From assembly GCF_900102815.1 (NCBI RefSeq), contig NZ_FNGF01000004.1, positions 538,910 through 602,909 on the forward strand: a stretch of DNA of 64,000 bases, read 5' to 3'. Positions 1-10,200 of the stretch are shown here, in pieces. A model generated the notes under the pieces. It saw only the letters and a program-made list of their open reading frames with translations. It had not been told where the DNA came from and did no database searches. This DNA is from Glycomyces sambucus (GTDB lineage: Bacteria > Actinomycetota > Actinomycetes > Mycobacteriales > Micromonosporaceae). How positions within the stretch are numbered: the stretch's first letter is position 1; each line of letters opens with the position of its first letter. The translations under genes were made by a program, and so were the position numbers.

Positions 1-234
1 GTAGTCGCACAGCGGGGTCCAGGAGCGGCGCACCGAGGTGCCGGTGCTGGCGTAGGAGTAGATCGCCACGGGGAGTTCGTGTTCGAGGGCGAGTTCGTCG
101 AGGCGGTCGTTGAAGTCGGCGGGGCCCTCGATGAGGACGGCCGCGGGCCGGAGCCGTTCGATGCGGTCGGCGACGAGGCGGGCGCAGGCGGGCGAGTGGT
201 GGCGCACCCCCTGCACGTGGAGGCGGTCGATCAT
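1..234 (-). CDS. DUF5682 family protein (YehM-like), N-terminal fragment cut by window edge
   Basis: Only the first 78 residues are in the window; the gene continues past position 1. Its ATG overlaps the stop of the upstream MoxR gene (ATGA), which implies translational coupling. The N-terminus reads MIDRLHVQGVRHHSPACARL, followed by a stretch containing LIEGPADF. The G-V-R-H-H-(S/G)-P opening and the (L/I)EGP motif are what I recognise as the start of DUF5682 proteins (YehM in E. coli). In E. coli and many actinobacteria such genes sit beside a MoxR ATPase, a von Willebrand A protein and a SWIM zinc-finger protein, so those partners are expected just beyond the left edge. Biochemical function is not established. 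Confidence 0.75.
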   Translation of the reverse strand, partial: MIDRLHVQGVRHHSPACARLVADRIERLRPAAVLIEGPADFNDRLDELALEHELPVAIYSYASTGTSVRRSWTPLCDY

Positions 235-1319
235 CCCGGCAGTAGGTTCCGGGCCTGGTAGAGCGACTGCCAGTGCGGGCCTTTGCGCTTGGGGGCCTTC
301 TGCTCCAGGTAGCGGCGCAGGCGCGCGAGGTCCTCGGCGGAGTCCTTGGCGGCGGCGCCGGCCATGCAGTCGACGATGTCGCCGGCCTCGGCGACCCCGC
401 CGCGCAGGTACCACGCCTTGATGCCGACGGCGTGGGCGACGGAGACGGCCTCGGCGGTGGACATGACGGCCTGGGGGCGGCCGCCGTTGGCGTCGCCGAC
501 GCGGAGGTCGCGGAAGACCCGGACGAGGACTTCGAGGACGTCGCGGGAGGGGGCCTGGGGGACGCCGGAGCGGGCGAGCGCGTTGGCGGCCTCGTGCTCG
601 ACGAGGTCGAGTTCGGTCTTGAAGTCGCCGATGGGGAAGACGGTCTCGAAGTTGAAGCGGCGCTTGAGGGCCGCGCTCATCTCGTTGACGCCGCGGTCGC
701 GGGTGTTGGCGGTGGCGATGATGTTGAAGCCCTCGCGGGCGAAGACCATCGAGTCGCCTTCGAGCTCGGGGATGGCGAGGACGCGGTCCGAGAGCGGGGA
801 CAGCAGCGAGTCCTGGACTTCGAGGGGGCAGCGGGTGATCTCCTCGAAGCGCACGACGCGGCCTTCGGCCATGCCGCGCAGGAGCGGCGCGGGGACGAGG
901 GCGCGCTCGGTGGGGCCTTCGGAGACGAGGAGGGAGTAGTTCCAGGAGTAGGCGATCTGGTCCTCGGTGGTGGAGGCGCCGCCCTGGATGGTGAGGGTGG
1001 AGTCGCCGGAGACGGCGGCGGCGATGAGCTCGGAGAGCAGGGACTTGGCGGTGCCGGGCTCGCCGACGAGCATGAGGCCGCGGCTGGTGGCGAGGGTGAC
1101 GAGGGCGCGGTCGATGAGCGAGGGGTCGCCGACGAACTTCTTGGCGATGCCGCGGGACTCGTCGCCGCAGATGAAGGTGCGGGCGGCCTGGAGGCTCAGG
1201 GCCCAGCCGGGCGGGCGCGGGGCGTCGTCCTCTTCGGCGAGCTTGGCGAGTTCGGCGGCGTAGCGCTGCTCGGCGGGGGGCCGCTGGAGGCGCGGTTCGG
1301 CGGTTGCGGTGTCGCTCAT
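231..1319 (-). CDS. MoxR-family AAA+ ATPase (YehL-like)
   Basis: A 362-residue cytoplasmic AAA+ ATPase. Walker A is GEPGTAKS at residues 86-93, Walker B is VRFEE at 156-160, and the sensor-1 segment IATANTRDRG lies at 201-210. A lysine/arginine-rich arginine-finger region (ALKRRFNFE) follows, matching MoxR ATPases that act as chaperones with von Willebrand A partners. It starts 10 nt after the last DUF4132 gene and overlaps the DUF5682 gene by 4 nt, so it is almost certainly co-transcribed with them. By gene context it corresponds to E. coli YehL. The substrate is unknown; family members remodel or activate protein complexes, so remodelling of the DUF4132 or vWA partners is an inference. Confidence 0.92.
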   Translation of the reverse strand: MSDTATAEPRLQRPPAEQRYAAELAKLAEEDDAPRPPGWALSLQAARTFICGDESRGIAKKFVGDPSLIDRALVTLATSRGLMLVGEPGTAKSLLSELIAAAVSGDSTLTIQGGASTTEDQIAYSWNYSLLVSEGPTERALVPAPLLRGMAEGRVVRFEEITRCPLEVQDSLLSPLSDRVLAIPELEGDSMVFAREGFNIIATANTRDRGVNEMSAALKRRFNFETVFPIGDFKTELDLVEHEAANALARSGVPQAPSRDVLEVLVRVFRDLRVGDANGGRPQAVMSTAEAVSVAHAVGIKAWYLRGGVAEAGDIVDCMAGAAAKDSAEDLARLRRYLEQKAPKRKGPHWQSLYQARNLLPG

Positions 1320-1329
1320 GGGAGTCTTT

Positions 1330-4300
1330 CTAGCTGGTGGTCTGGACGGGTGCGGTGAGCCGGGCGAGGAGTTCGGCGGCGGCCACCGGGTCGATGGCGC
1401 GGCCGGGGAGGGGCCTGGCGTGGTCGGGGCGGCGGTTGCGGTTCGCTTGCAGCCGCAGGCCGGTGACGGTGTGGACGAGGTCCGGGTCGGGGTCGTGGCG
1501 GTCGGGGGCGGGGGCGGCGTCGCCGAGGAGCCAGCCGCCGGGGACGGCCCGCTGGAGGCGCCAGACCCAGGCGGGCGGCTCCCCGGCGGAGCGGTAGGTC
1601 TGGATCCAGCCGACGCGCTCGCCGAGCTGGGGGTAGGTGCCCTGGAGGCCGTCGAAGCGGGTGAGGCGGCCGGTCTCCAGCTCCTCGGCGGTGAAGCCGG
1701 CGCCGGGGCGGGAGAGCTGGTCGAAGGGCTGGATGACCTCGTAGTCGGCGAAGATCGTGACCCAGGCGGGGGTCTCGTCGCCCAGGAGCGCGGGGTGGGC
1801 GAGGCGGATCGCGGCGGGGTCGGGGTGGAACTCGCGGTCGTCGGCGTCGGCGAAGCCGCCGTCCTCGGCGATGCGGAACCCGGCGCCGCGGCTGTGCCAG
1901 GCGAGGCGGCGGGTGAAGACGCCGGTGATGGGGTGGGCGTCGAGGACGCGGAGGTCGGCGAGGGTGAAGGTCCGGCCGTCCATCATGGCCTCGCGCAGGA
2001 GGTCGGCCTGCTCCTCGGCGGTGGTCTCGACGGTCTTGACGAGGGCCTTGCAGCGGGCGGCCGCGGCTTTGGCGAGCGCGGCGTCGTCGCGGACGCCGGG
2101 TTTGGGGAGGGCCTTGCGGGCCCTGCCGGTGTCGTCGGTCAGGCGCGGGGTGAGGAGCCGGTCGAAGACGAGGTGGAAGCGCCTGGGGCCGTAGTCGAAC
2201 TCGATCGGGCCGGGCACGCCGTGGTCGGGCAGGAGGCGGTCGGCGAGGGCTTCGTAGGTGAGGCCGCGGTCGGCGGCGAGGCGGTCGGCGAGGACGCGGG
2301 CGCGCTCGGTGGCGGTGTTGGCGAAGCGGAACGCGCGGGTGACGTCGCGCAGGGCGGCGAAGGCGGCCTCGGTGCCGATGTGGGCGAGGACGTCGAGGCC
2401 GGTGAGGGCGCGGTCGAGCTGGCTGCGGCCGGGCCAGTCGGCGACGAGGGGGCCGAGGACGGCGACGGTGGCGTCGTCGCCGAAGGCGCCGAGCTGGTCG
2501 ACGGCCCAGGAGTCCTTGCTGGGGGCCTCGGCGCGCAGCCACAGGTCGAACAGGGCGAGGGAGAACCGCTGGAGGGATGCGGGTTCGCAGTGGGCGGCGA
2601 AGTCGTCGACGCCGGGGAAGGGCAGTCGCGGGGACCAGAGCGCGAGGGCCGCGATGAGGTGGCGCACGGACGCGGCCGGGAGCGCGGTGGCGTTGCCGCG
2701 CAGCATGACCGGGGGGAGCATGGCGGGGTCGGCCCAGGCGCCGGGGGTGACGGTGCCGGCGAGGGGCACGCGAGGGTCGGTGGCGAGGAGGGCCTCGATG
2801 CGGGCGCGGACCTCGGGGCCGGGGGGCAGGGCGTCGAGGACGGCCCGGTCGCCGAGGCGGCGGGCGAGGTGGCGCAGGGCGGCCTCGCCGCCGTCGCGCA
2901 GGCGCTTGTCGGGGCCGAGGGCGCACGGGACGAGGTAGGGGACGGCGCGGGCGCCGTGGCGGTCGAGCCAGGCGGCGCCGTGGGCGCGCGCGGACTTCAG
3001 TCGCGCGAACCAGTCGGCGGCGAGGGCGGCGGCCTCGGCGCTGCGGATGGGGACGAGGGCGCCGGCGTACTTGGGGGCGTCGCGGAGCTTCGCGAGGACG
3101 GCGCCGGCTTCGGCGGCGCCGCCGCGGGCGAGGCGCCCGCGCAGGCGGTCGGCGAAGCCGAGGCCGAGTTCGGAGTCGCCGGTCCAGAAGGCGGCGTCGT
3201 CCCATTCGGCGAAGGACGGCTCGATGGCCATGGCGGCCTCGCGTTCGCCGGGGGCCCAGACGATCTCGGTCCCTTCGGGGGCGGTCAGGCCGGGGACGGG
3301 GTCGGGGGCGCTCCGGCGGCGGCGCTCGGCCCAGGGGGGCGCGAGGAGGGCGGCGGGGAGCCGGTCGGGGTCGGCGACGTCGGGGGCGGCCTCGGCGAGG
3401 AGGGCGTCGACGGCGGCGCGCTCTCGGTCATCGAGTCCTTTGAGAACGGTGTCGAGGGGGACGGCGTCCTGGCGCAGGGCCCCGGCGAGGCGGAAGCGCT
3501 CGGTGGGGGCGGTGTCGGCCGCGAGGGCGGCGACGGCGCGGGCGAAGCGGTGGGGCTGGCGGACGGCGGCGGGCTTGACGGCGGCGAGCGCGCCGGGTTC
3601 GGCGGCGCGGGCGACCAGGAGCCGCGCGGCCTCGTCGCTGGGGAGGGCCGCGACGGCCTGGAAGAGCATGGTGCGCTGGGCGAGTTCGAGGCTCTTGTGG
3701 CCGAGGGTGGCGGCGAGGACGGGGAGGGCGGCGGCGCCGAGGTTGCGGAGGAGTTCGGCGACGAGCCATTCCTTCGCGAGGTGGGCGGGCAGGCGCGTGT
3801 CGCCGAAGGCGCGCACGTGCTCCTCGCGGCTCATGGCGGCCCACACGGCCTGCTCGACGGCGGCGATGCCCTTGTAGGCGGCGCGTTCGGCGCAGGTCTG
3901 GGCGACCCACTCGTGCTCGTCGGGCAGGAGCAGGACGGCGGCGGCGCGCTTGAGGGGCGTGTCGCGGTGGGCCGCGGCGGTCGCCACGACACGGGCGTAC
4001 TCCTCGTCGCCGGCGGCGGCGAGGAGGCCGCGGACGAGCGCGAGGGCGCCCTTGCGGTCGGACCAGACGACGATCCACTTGAGGCTGGAGGCTTCGCCGG
4101 GGGCGACGGTGGGGATGTCGTTGACGCCCCAGCCGGCGGTGGAGGTCCAGCGGGTCTCGACGTCGAGCTCCTCGATGGCGGCGGCGACGGCGAACGGGAG
4201 GCCGTGGTCGGCCGCGAGCGCGGCGAACAGGTCGCGGTTGACGGCGGCGTGGTCGCCGTCGCTCTGGTACTGCGACCCGCGGAAGGGGTCGGCGAACCGG

Positions 4301-4575
4301 AGCAGGGTGACGACGACCGCGGCGCCGGCGGGGTTCGCCTCGCCGCGCAGGTGCGCGAGCCCGGCCCGGCCGCGCTCGGGGTCGCAGTCGGGGTGTTCGA
4401 GCGCGGCGATCATGTCGTCGCGGCGGGCGGCGAGGACGGCGCCCACTCTCGCGGAGGCCGCGGGGTCCGGCGCGACCGGAGCGCCCGCGCCGCGCCCGCG
4501 CCGGGGCAGGACCGGTTCCGTCCACTCGGCAGGAAGGATCAATCGATCTTCTTGCGCTGCAACGGTTTCGGTCAT
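1330..4575 (-). CDS. DUF4132 (MolR/YehI-type) repeat protein, paralogue 5
   Basis: A 1,081-residue soluble protein, fifth and last of a tandem series. It has the short N-terminal signature shared by the group (AAQEDRLILPAEW, then an arginine-rich PRRGRG). A long alpha-helical HEAT-like region follows, and near residue 797 the DUF4132 core begins (FDYGPRRFHLVFD, then a KPG segment, a QADLLREAMMDGRTF stretch and DYEVIQPFDQL). The segment GFRIAEDGGFADADDREF is common to all five paralogues. It has no signal peptide or membrane segment. It sits 71 nt downstream of paralogue 4, and that gap carries its own candidate promoter. E. coli MolR and YehI are the named relatives; their role is poorly defined, and no enzymatic motif is recognisable to me. 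Confidence 0.88.
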   Translation of the reverse strand: MTETVAAQEDRLILPAEWTEPVLPRRGRGAGAPVAPDPAASARVGAVLAARRDDMIAALEHPDCDPERGRAGLAHLRGEANPAGAAVVVTLLRFADPFRGSQYQSDGDHAAVNRDLFAALAADHGLPFAVAAAIEELDVETRWTSTAGWGVNDIPTVAPGEASSLKWIVVWSDRKGALALVRGLLAAAGDEEYARVVATAAAHRDTPLKRAAAVLLLPDEHEWVAQTCAERAAYKGIAAVEQAVWAAMSREEHVRAFGDTRLPAHLAKEWLVAELLRNLGAAALPVLAATLGHKSLELAQRTMLFQAVAALPSDEAARLLVARAAEPGALAAVKPAAVRQPHRFARAVAALAADTAPTERFRLAGALRQDAVPLDTVLKGLDDRERAAVDALLAEAAPDVADPDRLPAALLAPPWAERRRRSAPDPVPGLTAPEGTEIVWAPGEREAAMAIEPSFAEWDDAAFWTGDSELGLGFADRLRGRLARGGAAEAGAVLAKLRDAPKYAGALVPIRSAEAAALAADWFARLKSARAHGAAWLDRHGARAVPYLVPCALGPDKRLRDGGEAALRHLARRLGDRAVLDALPPGPEVRARIEALLATDPRVPLAGTVTPGAWADPAMLPPVMLRGNATALPAASVRHLIAALALWSPRLPFPGVDDFAAHCEPASLQRFSLALFDLWLRAEAPSKDSWAVDQLGAFGDDATVAVLGPLVADWPGRSQLDRALTGLDVLAHIGTEAAFAALRDVTRAFRFANTATERARVLADRLAADRGLTYEALADRLLPDHGVPGPIEFDYGPRRFHLVFDRLLTPRLTDDTGRARKALPKPGVRDDAALAKAAAARCKALVKTVETTAEEQADLLREAMMDGRTFTLADLRVLDAHPITGVFTRRLAWHSRGAGFRIAEDGGFADADDREFHPDPAAIRLAHPALLGDETPAWVTIFADYEVIQPFDQLSRPGAGFTAEELETGRLTRFDGLQGTYPQLGERVGWIQTYRSAGEPPAWVWRLQRAVPGGWLLGDAAPAPDRHDPDPDLVHTVTGLRLQANRNRRPDHARPLPGRAIDPVAAAELLARLTAPVQTTS

Positions 4576-4608
4576 GTCATTCCTTCGCGGGGCGGTCGGT
4601 TCCCCAAG

Positions 4609-4637
4609 ATCATAGAGACAGGGTGCGACATCCCGTC
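4609..4637 (-). promoter_or_regulatory. Candidate promoter of DUF4132 paralogue 5
   Basis: On the minus strand, GACGGG (4632-4637) is followed by a 17-nt spacer and TATGAT (4609-4614). The spacer starts ATGTCGCACC, which recurs at the same distance from the -10 upstream of paralogue 1, and in weaker form (GTCGCCCC) upstream of paralogue 2. The -35 is a poor SigA match, so the spacer element may bind a regulator. Confidence 0.55.
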
Positions 4638-4646
4638 CCGCTCAGG

Positions 4647-7292
4647 TCATCGAACGGTGTGGCGGTCCAGGAGGGCCAGCAGCTCGGATGCGAGCAGCGG
4701 GTCGAGGTCGCGGGGGGCGTCCGCGTCCGCGGACTCCTCGGCGGTGAACCGCACCGTGTTCAGTGTCTGATGCGGCGCGGCGCCGGGGTCGGCGGGGTCG
4801 ATGCCGGGGCTGAGGCCGAGCATGAACCAGCCGCGGTCGCGGATCTCGCGGCACAGGCCGAGCGGCGCGCCGGCGCCGCTGAACACGTGCGTGTACTGCC
4901 ACCACCCGCGGGCGCGCTGGAGGCCCAGCAGCGGCCCGGTGGCGACGGTGCGGCCCTCGAAGCGCGCGATGCGGCCGGTGGCGGCCTCCTCGCGGGTGAG
5001 GGTGAAGACGGGGCGGGCGAGCTGCTCGAACGGCTGCACCACTTCGTAGTCGGTGAGGAGCTGGGCCCACGCGGCGGTCTCGGCGCCGAGGTGGAGCGGG
5101 TGCGGCAGGCGCACCGCGGCGCGTTCGGGCAGGCGCAGGACATCGTCGCGCACGTCGGCGTAGCCGCCGTCCTCGGCGATGCGGAACGCGGTCCACCCGC
5201 GCCCGGTCGTGTACTGCCACACCAGGCGCCGGGCGAGGTGGCGCATGAGGGCGTGCCCGGCGACGAAGCGCTCGAAGTCGGACCGGGACCAGACCCGGCC
5301 GCCGGTCATCGCGCGCTCCAGGCGCCCGACCTGCTCGGTGCCCACGGACTTCAGACCGCGCTTGAGCCGGTCGAAGCGGGCAGCAGCCGCGGCGGCGGCC
5401 TCGGGGTCGTCGCCCGCGGCGGGGCGCGGCAGGCTCCTGCGGGCCTTGCCCTTCGGGTCGATGACGTAGGGCTTGAGCTGCTCGTCGAAGCCCACGGTGA
5501 ACGAGCGGGGCCCGAAGTCGAGGGCCATGCGCCCGTCGGCGTCGAGTTCGACGTCCGGCACGAGGCGGTCGAGCAGCTGCTCCTGGTCGAGGCCGAGGCG
5601 GGCGGCGATGCGGTCCACTTCGGACGCCGCGGCCTTCTTGAGGCCCTTGAAGGACGCCTGCCGGGAGATGCGGTGGACCGCGCTCAGGGCCTCCTCGGTG
5701 CCGATGGCGCCGAGCAGTTCCAGGCCGCGCACGGCCCGCTTGTGCAGGCTCCGGCCGGGCCATTCGTGGACGAGCGCTTCGAGGCGGCGCACCGTGGCGT
5801 CGTCGGCGAACCGGGCGAGCTGCGTGAACGCCCACGGGTTCGCGCGGTCCCCGGCACCGTTCCAGGTGGCGAACACGGCCCACGAGAACTCGCGGAGGCT
5901 CGCGGGGTCGCAGTGCGCGACCGCGGCCTCCACCGCGGGGTGCGGGTCCCTGGCGGTGTCGAGCGCGAGCGCGGCCAGCAGGTGCTCGACGGCGGCCTGC
6001 GGGAGGCGGGCCCTGCGGCCCTTGGTGAGGACCGGGGTGGCGGTGACCATCGCGGCCCAGGGGGCGCCGCGGCGACCGTGCGGCGGCGCCGCCAGGGCCG
6101 CGGGGACGTCGGCGGTCTCGGGCGGGTGGCCGCGCCAGGCGAGGAGCGCGTCGACGCGGTTGCGGTCGGCGGGGTCGAGCGCGTCGCGGGCGGGGCCGTC
6201 GAGGACGGGGTGCGAGCGGATCAGTCCGATGAACCGGGCGAGCTGCGCGGTGTCGGCGTCCTCGGTGAGGGCGGCGACGGCGCGGAGGGTGCGGACGGGG
6301 AAGCGGTCGGCGACCCGCTGGAGGCGGTCCCAGGTGCGGTGGGTCTCGATGTGCTGGAGGAAGAACCGCACGGCGTCGTCGCGGGGCAGGGTCGCGAGCA
6401 CGTCGTGCAGGGCCTCGCGTTCGGAGTCGCCGAGCGCCGGGGCGAGGGAGGCGGCCAGGAGCAGCGGCGCGCAGTCGGGGCCGACGCCGTCGAGGAGCGA
6501 GCAGTGGTCGTGGGCGCGGCTGAGGGCGTCGAAGCGGTGGCCGAGGAGGCCCGCCGCCGCGAGCTGGGCCGTGGAGCCGACGCTGCGCAGCAGCCAGACG
6601 GTGCTCTCGTGGCCTTCGATCAGCCCGGCGGCCCGCTCGGCGCAGGCGGTGTCGACCCAGTCGGTGCGCCCGGGCACGAGGTAGGCGCGGACGGCGCGCT
6701 GGACCGGGTTGCGACCGTTGGACTCCAGGACCGCCTCGATGGTGCGGAACTGCGCTTCGGGCATGGTCGAGAGGTGGGTGCGCAGGCGCAGGAGTTCGCG
6801 TCCGAAGCTGCGCCAGGGGATGCGGGCCGGGCCGTCCGGGACCGCGGTGAGCGGGACCGGGGCGCCCCCGCGGTCGGGGAGGCCGTACAGGACGCGGTGC
6901 ACGGTGGTGACGGCGAAGTAGGCCATGACCGCGCTCGCGGCGAACTCGGCGCCGTGCTCGCCGAGCCAGGCGTCGTACTGGCAGTACCCGGAGTCGCGCC
7001 AGAACGAGGTGCCGACGGCGTCGTCGACGGTGAACGCGGCGGCGGCGCCGAGCGGGTCGGGTTCGCCGCCGAGGTAGTACCGGAGCGCCGCGCCGATCCG
7101 GAGGTCGGTCTCGGGGTGCGCCGCCGCCGTGAGCAGCGGCTCCCGGCGCTGCTCGACCCCGGTGAACCGCCACCACTCGGTGTCCGCGGGCCGCATCGTG
7201 AACGGGCGGGCCGACCGCCCCCCGCGCCGGGGCGCGGCGGCGGCGAGCTGGTCGGCGGTGAGGGCGAAGGCGTCCTCGTCGGGGAGGCCCAC
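4647..7292 (-). CDS. DUF4132 repeat protein, paralogue 4, shortened by loss of a central block
   Basis: An 881-residue member of the tandem group. The GTG start at 7292, 2 nt after the stop of paralogue 3, is chosen because the next residues (MGLPDEDAFALTADQL, PRRGGRS) align with the N-terminal signature of the other four. The C-terminal DUF4132 core is intact (FGPRSFTVGFDEQLKPY near residue 596, DYEVVQPFEQLARP). Compared with its neighbours it lacks about 220 residues. The sequence passes from AALAAPPHGRRG straight to APWAAM...LTKGRRARLP (around residue 400), whereas the others carry WFERHG and LVPDALG-containing repeats in between. The reading frame is kept, so this is a clean deletion or an ancestral short form, not a pseudogene. 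Confidence 0.85.
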   Translation of the reverse strand: MGLPDEDAFALTADQLAAAAPRRGGRSARPFTMRPADTEWWRFTGVEQRREPLLTAAAHPETDLRIGAALRYYLGGEPDPLGAAAAFTVDDAVGTSFWRDSGYCQYDAWLGEHGAEFAASAVMAYFAVTTVHRVLYGLPDRGGAPVPLTAVPDGPARIPWRSFGRELLRLRTHLSTMPEAQFRTIEAVLESNGRNPVQRAVRAYLVPGRTDWVDTACAERAAGLIEGHESTVWLLRSVGSTAQLAAAGLLGHRFDALSRAHDHCSLLDGVGPDCAPLLLAASLAPALGDSEREALHDVLATLPRDDAVRFFLQHIETHRTWDRLQRVADRFPVRTLRAVAALTEDADTAQLARFIGLIRSHPVLDGPARDALDPADRNRVDALLAWRGHPPETADVPAALAAPPHGRRGAPWAAMVTATPVLTKGRRARLPQAAVEHLLAALALDTARDPHPAVEAAVAHCDPASLREFSWAVFATWNGAGDRANPWAFTQLARFADDATVRRLEALVHEWPGRSLHKRAVRGLELLGAIGTEEALSAVHRISRQASFKGLKKAAASEVDRIAARLGLDQEQLLDRLVPDVELDADGRMALDFGPRSFTVGFDEQLKPYVIDPKGKARRSLPRPAAGDDPEAAAAAAARFDRLKRGLKSVGTEQVGRLERAMTGGRVWSRSDFERFVAGHALMRHLARRLVWQYTTGRGWTAFRIAEDGGYADVRDDVLRLPERAAVRLPHPLHLGAETAAWAQLLTDYEVVQPFEQLARPVFTLTREEAATGRIARFEGRTVATGPLLGLQRARGWWQYTHVFSGAGAPLGLCREIRDRGWFMLGLSPGIDPADPGAAPHQTLNTVRFTAEESADADAPRDLDPLLASELLALLDRHTVR

Positions 7293-7294
7293 GG

Positions 7295-10200
7295 TCAGGA
7301 CTTCGCGGTGACGCGGGTGAGCGCGGCGAGGACCTCGGAGGCGGTGACGGGGTCGATGTCCCTGGGGTGGTCGCCGTCCGCGGCGCGCCCGGCCCGGCTC
7401 CACCAGTAGACCTCGGTGGCGGAGAGGCGGACGCCTTCGAGGGTCTGGACCGGGTTCTCGGCGACCATGCCGACCCAGATGCCCGGGTCGAGGGCGACGG
7501 TGACGTACCCGCCGCCGGGCAGGGGGAAGTAGATCCCGGGCTCGACGCCGCCGTCCTCGGGCGAGGAGCGGTGCCAGCCGCGCGAGGTGAGCCCGAGGAG
7601 CTTGCCGACCTCGACCTTCGCGCCGTCGAAGCGGGCGAGGCTGCCGGTCTCCAGTTCCTCCGGGGTGAAGGCCATGACGGGGCGCGACAGCTGCTCGAAG
7701 GGCTGGAGGATCTCGTAGTCGGCGAAGAGCTCGGCCCATTCGGAGGCCATGTCCCCCATGCGGACCGGGTGGTCGAGGCGGATGACGGCGTCGTCGGGGA
7801 GGGTGAGCGCGTCGTCGCGGGCGTCGGTGTAGGTGCGGTCCTCGGCGACCCGGAAGGCGGTCCGGGACCCGGCGGACTCGGCGGACCAGACCAGGCGGCG
7901 CGAGAGGTGCCAGGTGAGGGGGTGGCGCACGTAGTAGCGCTCGAACTCGTCCTTGGTCCAGGTGCGGCCGTTGACCATCGCGGCCTCCAGGCGCTGCACC
8001 TGGTCGGCGGCGACGGTGCGCAGCTCCTTCTTGAGGATCGCGAAGCGCTTGTAGGCGGCGTCGGCGGTCTCGGGGTCGTCCTTGGCGCCGGGCTTGGGCA
8101 GGCTCTTGCGGGGCTTGCCGGTCTCGTCCTTGACGAAGGGCTTGAGCTGCTCGTCGAAGGCCACGGTGAACGAGCGGGGCCCGTAGTCGAGGACGAGCGT
8201 GCCGGTCTCGCCGAGGCCGAAGTCGGGGAGGAGGCGGTCGGCGAGCTGGTCCTGGGTGAGGCCGAGCCCGTCGGCGATGGCCGCGATCTGGACGCGGGCC
8301 TCCTCCTTGAGCGCCTTGAACTTCACCTTCTCGGCGATGCCCTGGATGGCGCGCAGGGCCTCCTCGGAGCCGATGGCGCCGAGCACGCCGAGGCCGTTGA
8401 CGGCCCGCTTGTGCTGGGACTGGCCGGGCCATTCGCGGACGAGCGGGGCGAGGAGGCGCACGGTGGCGTCGTCGGCGAAGTGGGAGAGCTGCGTGAGCGC
8501 CCAGGAGTCCTTCGAGGGCGCGCTCATGGAGAGCCACAGGCGGAACAGGGCCCGGCTGAAGCGGGTGAGGGAGTCGCGGTCGAGGGCGTCGGCGGCCACG
8601 TCGAGCCCCGCGTACGGGTAGTCCGGAGTGGACAGTGCGAGGACGGTGACGAGGTGGCGCACCGAGTCGGCGGGGATCGCGCGGCCCTCGGTGGTGAGCA
8701 CTTCGGGGAGCATCACGGGGTTGGCCCAGGCGCCGGGCTTGGGGAGCTTGACGCCGCGCGGCTCCAGCGGGTCGCCCGCGAGGAGGTCGGCGACGGCGGC
8801 CTCCGCCTCGGGGCCGTAGCGTCCGGCGGCGGCGGTGACGGCCTCGGTGCCGATGCGCAGCGCGATGTTCCACAGGGCCCCTTCGGCGTTGCCGCGGAGC
8901 TTCTTGTCGGCGCCGAGCGCGTCGGGGACGAGCAGGGCCGCGCCCTCGGCGCCGTGGCGCTCGAACCAGGCGACGGCGCCGACGCGGGCGCCCTTGAGGC
9001 GCGCGTACCAGTCGGCGGCGAGGCGGGCGGCCGCCGCGCTGCGGATCGGGACGATCGCCTCGTGGTAGGTCGGGTGCGAGCGGAGCGCGGTGACCACCTG
9101 GTCGGCGGCGAGGGGTCCGAAGCGGCTGACGATGACCTTGAGGTCGCTGGTGGTGTAGGGGCTGAAGGAGCCGTCCCACTTCGCGACCGCCCGGAGCGCG
9201 ACCGAGGTCGGCGCGAACGTGGCCATGACCGAGTAGTCGTGGCGCCTCCCGCTGCTGGCGACGCCGCCGCGGGCGAGCATCTTCTCCCATTCCGCGTCGG
9301 TGAAGTTGCGGAAGTAGTCGTAGTCGGGCTTGGACCAGCGCTCAGACTCGCCGTCGGCCCAGACCACGGCCGGTCCGGCGTCGGCGGTGAGGTCGAGCGT
9401 GAGGGGCTTGCGCTTGGCGCCCTTGACGGTCCACGGCGGCGCGGTGAGGATCACCGGCAGGTCCGCGGGGTCGGCGGCCGGGGTCGTGGAGGGCGCGAGC
9501 AGGGCCTCGATCGCGGCGCGGCCGGCGGGGTCGAGGGCGTCGCGGTGCTCGGCGGGGATGTCGGCGGCGAGCGCGGCCAGGCGCGGCCGCAGTTCGGCGC
9601 CGATGGTGCCGGCCTCGACGGCGGCGGCGCGCAGGAGGCGGCGCGGGTAGCGCTTGGCGGCCTCGGTGGCGGCCTGGTACACGTGCTCCTCCCCCAGGGT
9701 CCCGACGAGCTGGGCGGCGGCCTCGTCGGTGGGCAGGAGCGCGACGGCGTCGAGGAGCAGGTGGCGGGCGTCGGTGGCGACCTGCTGGCGCAGGGTCGCG
9801 TTGAGGAACGGCAGGGCGGCGCCGCCGATGTGGTGCAGCACCGTGGCGAGGAGTTCGCGCTTGACCCACCAGTGCTCGATGCCCGAGAGCCCTGCGGCGG
9901 TGAGCAGTTCGGGCCGGTCGAGGGTGAGCCACAGGATGGAGTCGGCGTGGGACACGCCGACGGCCTTGTACTCGCGGCACGCCTCCTCGGCCCAGCCGAG
10001 CTCGTCGGGGAACAGGACCATGGCGATGAACCGGGCTTCGGGGGTGGTGCGGTGCGCCTCGACGGCGGCGACGGCGGCCTCGTAGTCGGTCGCGGCGGCG
10101 TGGGCGAGGAGCGCGCGGAGCGTCTCGACGCCGCGGTCGAGGTGGGTGCGGAGCGTGTGGAGTTCGCGGTGCTCGTAGCGGCGCACGGTGCAGTCGCGCA

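Noticed and set aside
1309..4770. Very long plus-strand open frame (1,153 codons) opposite a DUF4132 gene, with similar ones at 7367-10699, 10188-14213 and 14150-17407
   Set aside because: Composition is extremely Gly/Ala/Glu/Val-rich with no recognisable domain. These are antisense shadows of the minus-strand GC-rich coding frames.
4647..7292. Paralogue 4 as a pseudogene because it is short
   Set aside because: Both ends align with intact copies, the frame is open throughout, and the missing block is internal and clean.
4647..9290. A 1,547-codon minus-strand frame suggesting a fusion of two DUF4132 proteins
   Set aside because: The first 660 or so codons are an out-of-frame arginine/proline-rich reading of paralogue 3; the genuine paralogue starts at the GTG at 7292.
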